This document shows positions 17,569-25,988 of a DNA stretch of 47,322 nucleotides, one piece after another. Source of the DNA: Spirochaetota bacterium. Lineage in GTDB: Bacteria > Spirochaetota > Spirochaetia > Sphaerochaetales > Sphaerochaetaceae. The notes under the pieces were generated by a model. It was given only the letters and a program-made list of their open reading frames with translations. It was not told the DNA's origin and searched no databases. Every line of letters starts with the position of its first letter. Within the stretch, counting starts at the first letter, position 1. The position numbers and the translations under genes were made by a program. Location: positions 1 through 47,322 of the forward strand of contig CAKJZO010000087.1 of NCBI GenBank assembly GCA_918298275.1. Direction: 5' to 3'.

Positions 17569-17597
17569 ATAATACATCAGAAGCACGTCAAAAGCAA
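17569..17597 (-). promoter_or_regulatory. promoter of alcohol/aldehyde dehydrogenase pair, candidate leaderless
   Basis: Minus strand: TTGCTT, 17-base spacer, TATTAT (17569-17574), six bases, ATG. Same geometry as carD and the class V aminotransferase. Confidence 0.45.
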
Positions 17598-17608
17598 AAC
17601 CGGATGAA

Positions 17609-18490
17609 TCAGAACAGAAGGACCACTCCCGCTACGGAAACAAGGGTTCCGATTACCGAGAGTACCGAAATCTTCTTCTTTCTGAATATGTCTATGGGAA
17701 TCAGGAAAAGCGGGCTGGTCTGCACCAGACTCTTGACCACCCCGACGGGAATGAGCTCCATTGCCCCTATTGAAAGAGTCATCGCAAAAACAGGTCCGGC
17801 AGCCGAAGCGCAGACTATCATGATGATGTAGCGCCAATCCCTGAAGGCTTTGAACTGCTTGCTGTAATCCCTTCGTTTGAAGAAGCCAAAGACAATCCAG
17901 GCAACCAGTCCTCCGGTAAGCCTCAGAAGATTCGTGGATACGGAAGGCAGACTCTCGAGGGCCGACTTGGCCATCACATCGGCCACCGACTGAAGCACAG
18001 CGCCTGCCGCTGCGCAGAGGATTCCGGCTTTGAGAGAGATGCTTCGGCCCTTTTCCGATGCGCCCTTAGATCCTACAACCATCAGCGATACTCCGATGAC
18101 CGTTACGGACATGCCGAAAACCTGCATTGAACTGAGCACCTCTCCGAAGATGAATAGCGACATTATTGCAGTAATCACGGGATTGAGCGTCATGATGACG
18201 GACGTTTCCCTGGCGCCCAGACCAACGATTGCCCTGAACATGAAGTAGTCGCAGAGGAAGTATCCGACAAAACCGGAACCGAAGGCCACCGCATAGGTCT
18301 GCCACGGATAACCGGCCGGAAGCTGTCTGTCGAAGATAAAAACCAGAATCAGGGACATCGGTACGGCAAGGAACATCCTCACATAGCCGATCATGTCGGA
18401 TGTGAGTTTCTCACCCATCTTGTTGTAAAGGCTTGTCCCCGCAGCGCTGAGCAAAGCCGCACACAGCGCCATGATCTGTCCCCTGAGCAT
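17609..18490 (-). CDS. DMT-superfamily (EamA) membrane transporter
   Basis: 293 aa with ten predicted hydrophobic segments arranged as two EamA repeats (about residues 1-140 and 150-293). Typical export-type family in the cytoplasmic membrane; substrates range from amino acids to sugars and cannot be predicted here. The gene begins 27 bases after the class V aminotransferase gene and may be co-transcribed with it. No clear Shine-Dalgarno sequence precedes the ATG. Confidence 0.85.
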   Translation of the reverse strand: MLRGQIMALCAALLSAAGTSLYNKMGEKLTSDMIGYVRMFLAVPMSLILVFIFDRQLPAGYPWQTYAVAFGSGFVGYFLCDYFMFRAIVGLGARETSVIMTLNPVITAIMSLFIFGEVLSSMQVFGMSVTVIGVSLMVVGSKGASEKGRSISLKAGILCAAAGAVLQSVADVMAKSALESLPSVSTNLLRLTGGLVAWIVFGFFKRRDYSKQFKAFRDWRYIIMIVCASAAGPVFAMTLSIGAMELIPVGVVKSLVQTSPLFLIPIDIFRKKKISVLSVIGTLVSVAGVVLLF

Positions 18491-18517
18491 GCGTGAACTC
18501 TACTACAATAAAGCCGA

Positions 18518-19660
18518 TTACTGAAGAGCCATTATCTCCCCGAGGGCGTCGATTGTCAGGAAAATCTCATCTTTCATTGTAAACGGTCCGGGAGAGAACC
18601 GAAGGGTTCCGCCGGGGAAGGTCCCCAGACTCTTGTGGCTTGAAGGCGAACAATGCATCCCCACCCTTGTCTCAATCCCGTAACGCTCGCTCAGAAGCGC
18701 CGAAATCCGGGCAATGTCCATAGAGTCCGATACCACCGAGATCACCGAGGTCCTGGGTCTGTCCAGAGGGGCGCCGACTATCTTCAGTCCTTTTATCGTC
18801 GTCAGACCCTCATAGAGAAGCTCCGTCATTTTTCGCTCGTTTTCTTTGAGCGATCCGAGGTTCCTCCGTACATAGCGGACACTCTCAGCCAGTGCAAGAA
18901 GACCCGGAAGGTTCTGAGTCCCCGCCTCGAGCCTGTCGGGCAGTGTCACCGGGACATCCTCGCTGTCGCTCTGGCTGCCGGTCCCGCCGCTGATAAGCGG
19001 AGGAATGCTCAGGGCAATATCCTTTCTGAGGGCTATGCCACCCGTGCCTTCAGGGCCCAATAGGCCCTTGTGCCCGGAGAAGACAACGCCGGCGATATGG
19101 TTCCTTTTCATTTCAAATTCAACATAAGGAATGGCCTGAGATGCATCGAAGAACAATAAAAGTTTGTTATCATAGGTAAATTGGGCTATTTTTCCGATAT
19201 CCTGAATGGCACCGGTTACATTGCCTGCGGCACAGATGATCATGGCCTTGGTGTTCGGTCTGATCAGTTTCTCGGCCTCGTTCAGAACCAGATATCCATA
19301 CTCGTCGCAGGGAATCCTGGAAAACGGAATACCTCTCTGAACAAGAGGTCGCATCACGCTGTTGTGCTCGCAGGAAGAGACAAGGACATGGTCATCCTTT
19401 GAGAAAAGACCGCTGATGATCAGGTTCAGCGACTCGGTCACTCCGCTGCTGAAGCAGACGCTCTCGGGAGTTGTGAATCCGAGCATTTCGCCGATATCTT
19501 TTCTCAGACCGAACAGCTTGTCGAAAACGGGGAATTCACCAGGGCCGCTGGTTCTGTTTATATTGGTGCAGTCCTTCTCCAGAAATGTCTTGATGACATT
19601 CCCTATTCCGGGAGCTTTGGGAAAGCTTGTTGCAGCGTTGTCCAGGTAGATGCGTCTCAT
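18518..19660 (-). CDS. class V aminotransferase, cysteine desulfurase / selenocysteine lyase-like
   Basis: 380 aa PLP enzyme. PLP lysine is in FSGHKGLLGPEGTGG; the persulfide/perselenide cysteine is in RVGMHCSPSSHKSLGTFPGG, the pattern of the cysteine desulfurase family found with selD and yedE in selenium-using bacteria. N-terminal RRIYLDNAATSFPKAPG fixes the start at 19660; the longer frame to 19804 runs through the promoter. Divergent from yedE, so it probably supplies reduced selenium (or sulfur) for SelD. A role in sulfur transfer only cannot be excluded. Confidence 0.85.
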   Translation of the reverse strand: MRRIYLDNAATSFPKAPGIGNVIKTFLEKDCTNINRTSGPGEFPVFDKLFGLRKDIGEMLGFTTPESVCFSSGVTESLNLIISGLFSKDDHVLVSSCEHNSVMRPLVQRGIPFSRIPCDEYGYLVLNEAEKLIRPNTKAMIICAAGNVTGAIQDIGKIAQFTYDNKLLLFFDASQAIPYVEFEMKRNHIAGVVFSGHKGLLGPEGTGGIALRKDIALSIPPLISGGTGSQSDSEDVPVTLPDRLEAGTQNLPGLLALAESVRYVRRNLGSLKENERKMTELLYEGLTTIKGLKIVGAPLDRPRTSVISVVSDSMDIARISALLSERYGIETRVGMHCSPSSHKSLGTFPGGTLRFSPGPFTMKDEIFLTIDALGEIMALQ

Positions 19661-19666
19661 AGGGAC

Positions 19667-19675
19667 ATTATAGCA
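19667..19675 (-). promoter_or_regulatory. extended -10 promoter, candidate leaderless
   Basis: Minus strand TGC-TATAAT (extended -10 with a perfect hexamer at 19667-19672), then six bases to the ATG at 19660. No Shine-Dalgarno sequence. Confidence 0.55.
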
Positions 19676-19730
19676 TACCTTCCATTGTATTTTTGAAAAC
19701 TCAATGATAAAATCAGCGTTGGAAACAGAC

Positions 19731-19753
19731 ATGTTGCCCAAACAGGCTAACAT
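19731..19753 (+). promoter_or_regulatory. leader hairpin upstream of yedE
   Basis: ATGTTGCC and GGC-T-AACAT pair with a single bulged base and a six-base loop. It ends a few bases before the GAAAGGAAGGG ribosome-binding site of yedE. Role unknown. Confidence 0.3.
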
Positions 19754-19770
19754 CTGAAAGGAAGGGATAA

Positions 19771-20868
19771 ATGACAATATCCAAAGAAAAGAGAAACCTT
19801 GCAATCGCAGGAGGTCTCATCGGTATCATCGCCATCGTTCTTGTTCTTTTGGGAAATCCGAAGAACATGGGTTTCTGCATCGCCTGCTTCATAAGGGACA
19901 TCGCCGGAGGCATCAAACTCCAGACAGCGGCCCCCGTCAGATATGTCAGACCTGAGATCATCGGTCTGGTTCTGGGCTCGTTCATCATCAGCCTGGTTAC
20001 CAAGGAGTTCAATGCAAGAGGAGGATCCTCCCCCATGCTGCGCTTCTGCATCGGCGTCATGGTCATGATCGGATGTCTTGCATTCCTCGGATGCCCGTTC
20101 AGAATGGTCCTCAGGCTCTCTGCAGGAGACCTCAATGCCCTGATCGGAATGCTGGGCTTTGCAGCAGGAATCGGATGCGGCTCGTTCTTCCTGGCAAAGG
20201 GATTCTCTCTCGGAAGATCGCACAGACAGGCTCCGCTCGAGGGCGCTGCCATCTCTGCGGTTAATGTAATCCTTCTGCTTCTGGTCCTTGTGGCCCCTGC
20301 CCTGTTCGCATTCTCGGAGAGCGGTCCGGGCTCGATGCATGCACCGATCATCATCTCACTCTGCGCAGGTCTGGTCGTAGGCGTTCTGGCCCAGAGAACC
20401 AGGATGTGCATGGCCGGCGGATTCCGTGACATCTACCTGCTCAAGGATGCAACCCTCATCACGGGTTTCATCGCACTGTTCATCTTCGCTCTGATCATGA
20501 ACCTTGCAACAGGCAACTTCAAGCTCGGCTTTGCCAGCCAGCCCGTCGCACACAGCGCACACATCTGGAACTTCCTGGGAATGTTCGTCTGCGGTCTCGG
20601 CTGCACCATGCTCGGCGGATGCCCGCTCAGACAGCTGATCCTGGCAGGTGAAGGAAACAGCGACAGCGCAATCACGGTGCTCGGACTTCTGACCGGCGCC
20701 GCTATCTCCCATAACTTCGGCCTTGCCGGCGGAGCCGACAGCGTAGTCGACGGAGTCTACAAGGTCGGCGGAATCGGAACAAACGGAAAGGTCGCCGTCA
20801 TAGCATGCATAGTGATTCTGCTTGCAATCGCATGTGTGAAGTCATTCGCAAAGAAGAAGGAGGACTGA
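19771..20868 (+). CDS. yedE: YedE-family selenium/sulfur transporter
   Basis: 365 aa membrane protein with about ten hydrophobic segments in two repeats. Conserved cysteine motifs GCPFRM and GGCPLRQL occur at matching positions in the two halves, together with GFCIACFIRD and RMCMAGGFRD; these are the signature of YedE/YeeE transporters. It heads a plus-strand set of yedE, tusA-like, DUF3343 and selD with gaps of two bases or overlaps. In selenium cassettes YedE is the proposed selenium importer. Strong GGAAGGG ribosome-binding site. Confidence 0.9.
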   Translation: MTISKEKRNLAIAGGLIGIIAIVLVLLGNPKNMGFCIACFIRDIAGGIKLQTAAPVRYVRPEIIGLVLGSFIISLVTKEFNARGGSSPMLRFCIGVMVMIGCLAFLGCPFRMVLRLSAGDLNALIGMLGFAAGIGCGSFFLAKGFSLGRSHRQAPLEGAAISAVNVILLLLVLVAPALFAFSESGPGSMHAPIIISLCAGLVVGVLAQRTRMCMAGGFRDIYLLKDATLITGFIALFIFALIMNLATGNFKLGFASQPVAHSAHIWNFLGMFVCGLGCTMLGGCPLRQLILAGEGNSDSAITVLGLLTGAAISHNFGLAGGADSVVDGVYKVGGIGTNGKVAVIACIVILLAIACVKSFAKKKED

Positions 20869-20869
20869 T

Positions 20870-21073
20870 ATGGAACTTGATTGCAGAGGCCTGAGCTGCC
20901 CGGAGCCTGTCATCAGGACAAAGAGAGCTATTGCAGATAAACCGGAGAGCATTGATGTTCTGGTTGACCAGAGAGCACCTCTTGAGAATGTCTCGCGCTT
21001 TCTCAAGGCAATGAAGTATAATGTTGCTGTCGAGGAGCTTGACGGAGAATGGAAGATCAAGGCAACAAAGTGA
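20870..21073 (+). CDS. TusA-family sulfurtransferase (YedF N-terminal-like)
   Basis: 67 aa carrier with the CPxP motif in LDCRGLSCPEPVIRTKRAI, where the first Cys would carry a persulfide or perselenide. It is the single TusA domain only; the C-terminal half found in full-length YedF is absent. One base after yedE and overlapping the next ATG (TGATG). Context suggests it carries selenium from the divergent desulfurase-type enzyme to SelD. Confidence 0.88.
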   Translation: MELDCRGLSCPEPVIRTKRAIADKPESIDVLVDQRAPLENVSRFLKAMKYNVAVEELDGEWKIKATK

Positions 21074-21288
21074 TGGTGGCGACCTTTGCCAACCATTACG
21101 GTGCCATGTTGTTCAGAAAGACTGTAGGAACCGGATGCACACTACGTCCGGTTCCCCGTACTCTGTCCTCCTCCTGCGGAACCTGCGCGTTCTTCAGCGG
21201 TCCGTTTCTGAAGGACTATATCAATGAGAATCTCGAGGCCGTCTACGAGCAGAAGGACGGCAAATACATCAAGATCTATGAAAACTGA
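21073..21288 (+). CDS. DUF3343 protein, putative Se/S carrier
   Basis: 71 aa protein of the DUF3343 family, found in selenium gene clusters. Key stretch RPVPRTLSSSCGTCAFF holds two cysteines (CGTC) suited to bind or transfer chalcogen. I chose the ATG at 21073, which overlaps the stop of the tusA-like gene; an alternative at 21049 would overlap it further. The end overlaps selD by 11 bases. Biochemical role is not established. Confidence 0.82.
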   Translation: MVATFANHYGAMLFRKTVGTGCTLRPVPRTLSSSCGTCAFFSGPFLKDYINENLEAVYEQKDGKYIKIYEN

Positions 21289-22309
21289 CGTGAAACTGAC
21301 AAGCATGGTGAAGACCTCCGGCTGCGCGGCCAAGCTGCCTCCGGAGAAGCTCCACAGAGTCATAGACAACCTGCCCCTGATGAAGAGCGACAAGCTTCTC
21401 GAGGGGTTCGAAAGCGCAGACGATGCCCTGGTCTATCAGGTGACCGATGACATCGTCTCGGTCCAGACCGTGGACTTCTTCCCTCCCATGGTGGACGATC
21501 CGTTCATCTTCGGCGAGGTCGCCGCAGCCAATGCCCTATCCGATGTCTATGCCATGGGCGGAGAGCCTGCCGTGGCCATGAATCTGCTTTGCTTCCCCTC
21601 ATGCCTGGAACTTGATGTCATGGACAAAATCCTTCGCGGCGGTATTGCCAAGGTCAAGGAAGCCGGAGCTGTAATCGCAGGCGGACATACAATCGCTGAC
21701 CCTACCCCGAAATACGGGCTATGCGTCACGGGATACATGAAGAAGGATGAAGTCTGGTCCAACTCCGGAGCCGGATGCGGTGATGCCGTAGTCCTGACCA
21801 AGGCCCTTGGAGTCGGAATAGTCAACACCGCAGCAAAAGGCGGTGAGGCCTCGCAGAAGAGCATCGATGAAGCCGTGGATTCAATGACACGCCTGAACAA
21901 GATTGCCCGGGATACTGCCCGCAAATATGCAGTCCATGCCGCCACAGATGTCACTGGCTTCTCGCTCGCAGGCCACTCCCAGGAGTGTGCCGCAGCATCC
22001 GGCGTCAGTATCGAGTTCGACATCAATGAACTTCCGATCATCGAGGGTGCGCGCGAACTTGCCACATTCGGTTTCATCCCCGAAGGAAGATACACAAACG
22101 AGGACTACCTGTTCGACAAGGTGCGTTTCGAGGAGGGCATTGCGCAGGATCTGATAGACATAGCCTTCGACCCGCAGACCTCGGGAGGACTTCTTCTGTT
22201 CATGCCCGAAGCCGATGCAAAGGCCTTCGTAAAAGAGATGGACAAACCCTACTGCAAGCTCATCGGCAGGGTCGTACCCAAGGCAGAGCGGGACGTAATC
22301 TTCAAATAG
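21278..22309 (+). CDS. selD: selenide, water dikinase (selenophosphate synthase)
   Basis: 343 aa enzyme that makes selenophosphate from selenide and ATP. N-terminal motif KTSGCAAK gives catalytic C16 and K19; compared with the E. coli motif (GCGCK) the second cysteine is Ala, which is seen in other active SelD proteins. Further motifs: VDFFPPMVDDPFIFGEVAAANALSDVYAMGG, here only cited as the region around residues 70-100, and DPQTSGGLL at the C-terminus. The start at 21278 is chosen over 21224 because it preserves the standard N-terminus. No selA/selB or selenouridine synthase lies in the window, so the consumer of selenophosphate is elsewhere. Confidence 0.94.
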   Translation: MKTDVKLTSMVKTSGCAAKLPPEKLHRVIDNLPLMKSDKLLEGFESADDALVYQVTDDIVSVQTVDFFPPMVDDPFIFGEVAAANALSDVYAMGGEPAVAMNLLCFPSCLELDVMDKILRGGIAKVKEAGAVIAGGHTIADPTPKYGLCVTGYMKKDEVWSNSGAGCGDAVVLTKALGVGIVNTAAKGGEASQKSIDEAVDSMTRLNKIARDTARKYAVHAATDVTGFSLAGHSQECAAASGVSIEFDINELPIIEGARELATFGFIPEGRYTNEDYLFDKVRFEEGIAQDLIDIAFDPQTSGGLLLFMPEADAKAFVKEMDKPYCKLIGRVVPKAERDVIFK

Positions 22310-22327
22310 AACTGAACACACAAAACG

Positions 22328-22362
22328 GGGCGATTGGAAAACAACCGCCCTGCTCTTTTTTT
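22328..22362 (+). terminator. intrinsic terminator after selD
   Basis: GGGCG (22328-22332) pairs with CGCCC (22346-22350), extended by TTG/CAA across one mismatch, followed by TGC and a T-rich run (22354-22362). Confidence 0.8.
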
Positions 22363-22376
22363 CGCTCTCTGTTATT

Positions 22377-22889
22377 TCAGAACCTTCCTCCGAAGCCTCC
22401 GCGGCCGCCCATTGCGCCTCCGTCGGCTGCGGCGTAGGCTTCCCTGTCGTATGTCAGAAAGGTCCTGTTTACTATGTGGTGACGTTTGAGGAAGAAGTCG
22501 AACTCCGAGGTCTCCAGCTCAGTCAGTCCTTCGGGTCTCTCGCCGGAGAAGACGTAGAACATGGCATCCAGGAACGACATCCCGATTCTTCTCTTGTAGA
22601 CGATTCCGTCGTATTTCTTCTTGATTTCCAGAAAGACCCTGTTGTTCGTGTTCCGGTCCCAGGTCCCGTATGCACGCAGGCGGAGTTTTTCCTTGTAGTC
22701 TGCTCCGTCAACAGAGGTCCTGATCAGATCGTAATCCTCGGTATCGAAGTAGATGTTCTTGATGGAGTATCTGGCGTGGGCATCCGGAACCATCTTCTCA
22801 CGGATTGCGTCCAGAACCTGTCTGTACTGCGCTTCGGTTAGAAGGTATTTCTTCTCATAGCGCTGGAATAAGAGTTTTGCCTGCTGCAT
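22377..22889 (-). CDS. truncated VTC-domain protein
   Basis: 170 aa. The N-terminal part matches the polyphosphate polymerase VTC domain: RYEKKYLLTEAQYRQVL, SIKNIYFDTEDYDLIR, KLRLRAYG, VFLEIKKKYDGIVYKRR, with the basic residues that line the phosphate tunnel. Complete VTC domains run to about 230 aa; here the reading frame leaves the family pattern after TYDREAY and ends in a glycine-rich tail (GGAMGGRGGFGGRF). The last part of the beta-barrel is therefore missing, and selD leaves no room for it downstream. Ribosome-binding site GGAGG lies eight bases before the ATG but inside a terminator-like stem. Activity is doubtful; could be a degraded or specialised gene. Confidence 0.75.
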   Translation of the reverse strand: MQQAKLLFQRYEKKYLLTEAQYRQVLDAIREKMVPDAHARYSIKNIYFDTEDYDLIRTSVDGADYKEKLRLRAYGTWDRNTNNRVFLEIKKKYDGIVYKRRIGMSFLDAMFYVFSGERPEGLTELETSEFDFFLKRHHIVNRTFLTYDREAYAAADGGAMGGRGGFGGRF

Positions 22890-22939
22890 AAAAAAGTTCC
22901 TCCGTCGTTTGTCGATGACTCAATTTACGACGAAGGAAC
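22890..22939 (-). terminator. terminator-like hairpin overlapping the VTC gene ribosome-binding site
   Basis: On the minus strand two 13-base arms (22927-22939 and 22896-22908) pair fully with one G-U, loop of 18 bases, followed by six T residues (22890-22895) that directly precede the ATG at 22889. It would end the upstream isomerase operon and also hold the GGAGG of the VTC gene in its 3' arm. Confidence 0.8.
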
Positions 22940-23009
22940 TCAAAATGCTTGTTATTCACGGAATTCCACAAATTTCTACATTGTGTGTGGATTGTGTGAA
23001 GTTTGCCTG

Positions 23010-24488
23010 TCAGAACGGGTTCTCTGTAGGATAGAGGACTCCTGCAGGTCTGTTGTAGTCGATGTTCCTGACACCCAGATACCTGAACACCTCGAACAGG
23101 GTCTTGCCGCAGTGGCTGAAGGCAACGGCGCCGTGGTGCGGGAAACGGTTCTGGATCAGGGCATGGCGGTAGAAGCGGCCCATCTCGGGAATTGCAAAGA
23201 TTCCGATTCCGCCGAAGCTGCCGGTTCTTACGGGAAGAACCTCGCCCTGTGCGATGTAGGATCTGACGACTCCCTCGCTGTCGCACTGCAGGCGGTAGAA
23301 CGTGATGTCGGATGCTGCGATATCACCTTCAAGGGTTCCGCGTGTGAAGTCAGGCTCGCTTCCTTCCGGCTCCAGAAGCCTGTGCTGGATGAGCTGGTAC
23401 TTGACCGCACGGTCTGCGCACATCTTGCAGGATGGAGTGTTTCCGCAGTGGAAGCCCATGAATGTATCGGTGAGCTTGTAGTTGAACTTACCCTTGATTT
23501 CCTTCTCATACAATGAGGCGGGTACGGAGTTGTTGATGTCCAGAAGCGTGACTGCATCTGCTGTGACACAGCTTCCGATGTACTCGCTCAGGGCACCATA
23601 GATATCGACCTCGCAGCTTACGGGGATTCCCCTGGAGGCAAGACGGCTGTTCACGAAGCAGGGCTCGAAACCGAACTGCTGCGGGAATGCAGGCCAACAC
23701 TTGTCGGCAAATGCAACATACTTGCGTGCGCCCTTGTGGCCCTCGGCCCAATCAAGAAGCGTGAGCTCGAACTGAGCCATGCGCGGCAGAAGCTCCGGGT
23801 AGTTGTTTCCGCCCACTCCCAGCTCGGTTGCCATATCTGCACAGACATCCTTGATCCTCGGATCCCCTTCGTGCTCCTTGTAGCTGACCAGAAGATCCAG
23901 CTCGGAATTCTCCTCGATCTCGACGCCGAGTTCATAGAGACCCTTGATCGGTGCGTTGCAGGCAAAGAAGTCCTGAGGTCTGGGACCGAAGGTGATTATC
24001 TTGAGGTTCTTCACGCCCAGCACTGCACGTGCGATAGGCACGAACTCCTTTATCTGTGCGGCGGCCTCTTCTGCGGTGGCACAGGGATAATCGGGAATAT
24101 AGGCGCTGATGTGCCTCATGCCCAGATTGTAGGAGCAGTTGAGCATTCCGCAGTATGCATCGCCGCGGCCGTTGATCAGATCTCCGTCACCCTCTGCTGC
24201 GCTTGTGTACATAACTGGGCCATCGAACTTCTGGGCGATCAGGGTCTCGGGAGTTTCCGGACCGAAGTTGCCTAGGAAGACCACTAGAGCATTGCAATTG
24301 TGTTTTTTAACATCATCAAGGGCTTTTAAGGCATCGTTTTCATTCTCAACTGTAACAGGACACTCGTAGAGGCCTTTTCCGAAAGCCTTGACCACGGCGG
24401 CTCTTCTGGCAATTGAAAGCGAAATCGGGAAGCAGTCACGTGAGACCGCGATGATTCCGAGTTTTACATTCGGGATGTTTGAGCTCAT
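23010..24488 (-). CDS. L-fucose/L-arabinose isomerase-family protein
   Basis: 492 aa protein of the fucose/arabinose isomerase superfamily (aldose-ketose isomerase, Mn-dependent). N-terminal KLGIIAVSRDCFPISLS and C-terminal regions GFHCGNTPSC and FPHHGAVAFSHCGKTLFEVFRYLG are the recognisable parts. The ATG at 24488 has AAAGGAG at the right distance; an upstream in-frame Met at 24518 would enter the kinase gene. Last gene of the operon with the FGGY kinase, suggesting a sugar is isomerised and then phosphorylated. The exact sugar is not decided by sequence. Confidence 0.85.
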   Translation of the reverse strand: MSSNIPNVKLGIIAVSRDCFPISLSIARRAAVVKAFGKGLYECPVTVENENDALKALDDVKKHNCNALVVFLGNFGPETPETLIAQKFDGPVMYTSAAEGDGDLINGRGDAYCGMLNCSYNLGMRHISAYIPDYPCATAEEAAAQIKEFVPIARAVLGVKNLKIITFGPRPQDFFACNAPIKGLYELGVEIEENSELDLLVSYKEHEGDPRIKDVCADMATELGVGGNNYPELLPRMAQFELTLLDWAEGHKGARKYVAFADKCWPAFPQQFGFEPCFVNSRLASRGIPVSCEVDIYGALSEYIGSCVTADAVTLLDINNSVPASLYEKEIKGKFNYKLTDTFMGFHCGNTPSCKMCADRAVKYQLIQHRLLEPEGSEPDFTRGTLEGDIAASDITFYRLQCDSEGVVRSYIAQGEVLPVRTGSFGGIGIFAIPEMGRFYRHALIQNRFPHHGAVAFSHCGKTLFEVFRYLGVRNIDYNRPAGVLYPTENPF

Positions 24489-24501
24489 ATCTTCTCCTTT
24501 T

Positions 24502-25976
24502 TCATGCAAGTTCGGCAAACAGATTCTTCATTGCAGGATAAATCTGTCTGAACTTGGAATAACGTTCGTTGTAGAGTTCAACCAGAGCTTCTTCAGGCTG
24601 AACCGTGGAGCACACCGACACAAGTGCATCGGCAGCGCTCCTTACGTCATTGTACACCCCGCATCCCACCATTGCGAGAATAATCGCACCATAACCCGGG
24701 CCCTGCTCCGTCTTGTCCAGATCCAGAGGAATGCCCAGGACATTTGCAAAGATCTTCTTCCACAGCGGACTCTTGAAACCGCCTCCACAGATCTTGGACC
24801 TGTTGATCGGAATTCCGAGGCTCCTTGCGACCTCGAAGGAATCCCGGATGGCGAATGCCACGCCTTCCAGTACGGCCTGGACCATATCGCTGCGGTTTGT
24901 GTCCATCGTCATACCTACAAAGGTCCCGCGTGCATCGGTGTCGTTGATCGGACTGCGCTCGCCCATGAGGTATGGCAAAAAGAATACATGGTTCCTGCCC
25001 AGATTCTCCTCTCTGATATCCTGCTGCAGTTCCGAGTAGTCGTTCCTGCCCAGGATGTCCTCGCAGAACCACTTGTTGCAGGAGGCGGCGCTGAGCATGC
25101 AGCCCATCAGATGGAAGCCCCCGTCTGCGTGGGCAAAGGCATGCAGGGCATTGTTGGATCCACGCTGAAGTTATCCGAAGAAATGAAAACCGTTCCGGAG
25201 GTTCCGAGGGAGATGTTGCACCTTCCCTCTCCTACGGTCCCGGTTCCCACTGCGGCTGCTGCGTTGTCCCCGGCTCCGGCCACGACTTTCACGCTCTGCG
25301 GCAGCCCGAGCTCGCGTGCAACTTCTGCCTTCAGGGTTCCTACCACCTCATAACTCTCATACAGAGCGGGCATCTGGTCCTTCCTGACGCCGCAGATTTC
25401 AAGCATTTCATCGGACCAGCACCTGTTCTTCACATCAAGAAGAAGCATTCCGCTTGCATCCGAATAATCGCAGCAATGAACGCCGGTAAGCCTGTAGTTG
25501 ATGTAGTCCTTGGGCAGCATTATCTTCGAAATGCGCCTGAAGTTCTCAATCTCGTTCTTCTTCATCCAGAGGATCTTGGGCGCGGTGAAACCTGCAAAGG
25601 CGATGTTGGCCGTCAGCTCGGAGAGGCGCTTTTTGCCGATGACGTCGTTGAGATAATCAACCTCGTCTGAAGTCCTTCCGTCATTCCAGAGAATGGCCGG
25701 CCTGATTACCTTGTCATCTTTGTCCAGGGCCACAAGGCCGTGCATCTGACCGCCGGAGCCTATGCCTGCGACATCGGAGGCATCAAAACCATCCAGCAGC
25801 TCCTTCATTCCATCCCGGCAGGCTTCCCACCAGAGGTACGGATCCTGTTCGGACCAACCCGGTTTGGGAAACATGAGCGGATATTCCCTGGAAACGGTTT
25901 TCAGAATATTTCCTTTTGAATCAGAAAGCAGAAGCTTTACTGCCGATGTACCGAGGTCTATTCCGATAAAAAGCAT
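24502..25976 (-). pseudogene. xylB: FGGY sugar kinase (xylulokinase-like), frameshifted
   Basis: Two adjacent frames together match one FGGY kinase of about 490 aa. The first (25976 down to 25107) has the ATP-binding start GIDLGTSAVKLLL, GQMHGLVALD and GAGDNAAAAVGTGTVGEG; the second (25107 down to 24502) continues with GCMLSAASCNKWF, LMGERSPI and GGGFKSPLWKKI. The break is near 25155-25162: the first frame leaves the family pattern after VDPT, while the correct continuation NNALHAFAHADGGFHL is one base out of phase, as if one base were lost in a CC run. Every other key motif is intact, so it is either a recent loss or a sequencing/assembly error. The stop and the internal ATG overlap (TGATG). 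Confidence 0.85.
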
Positions 25977-25988
25977 TATGTCTCCTTT

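Noticed and set aside
24502-25976. Programmed frameshift or selenocysteine readthrough in the FGGY kinase
   Set aside because: The break is a change of frame, not a single in-frame UGA, and no slippery heptamer or stem downstream is evident; a simple one-base loss explains it.
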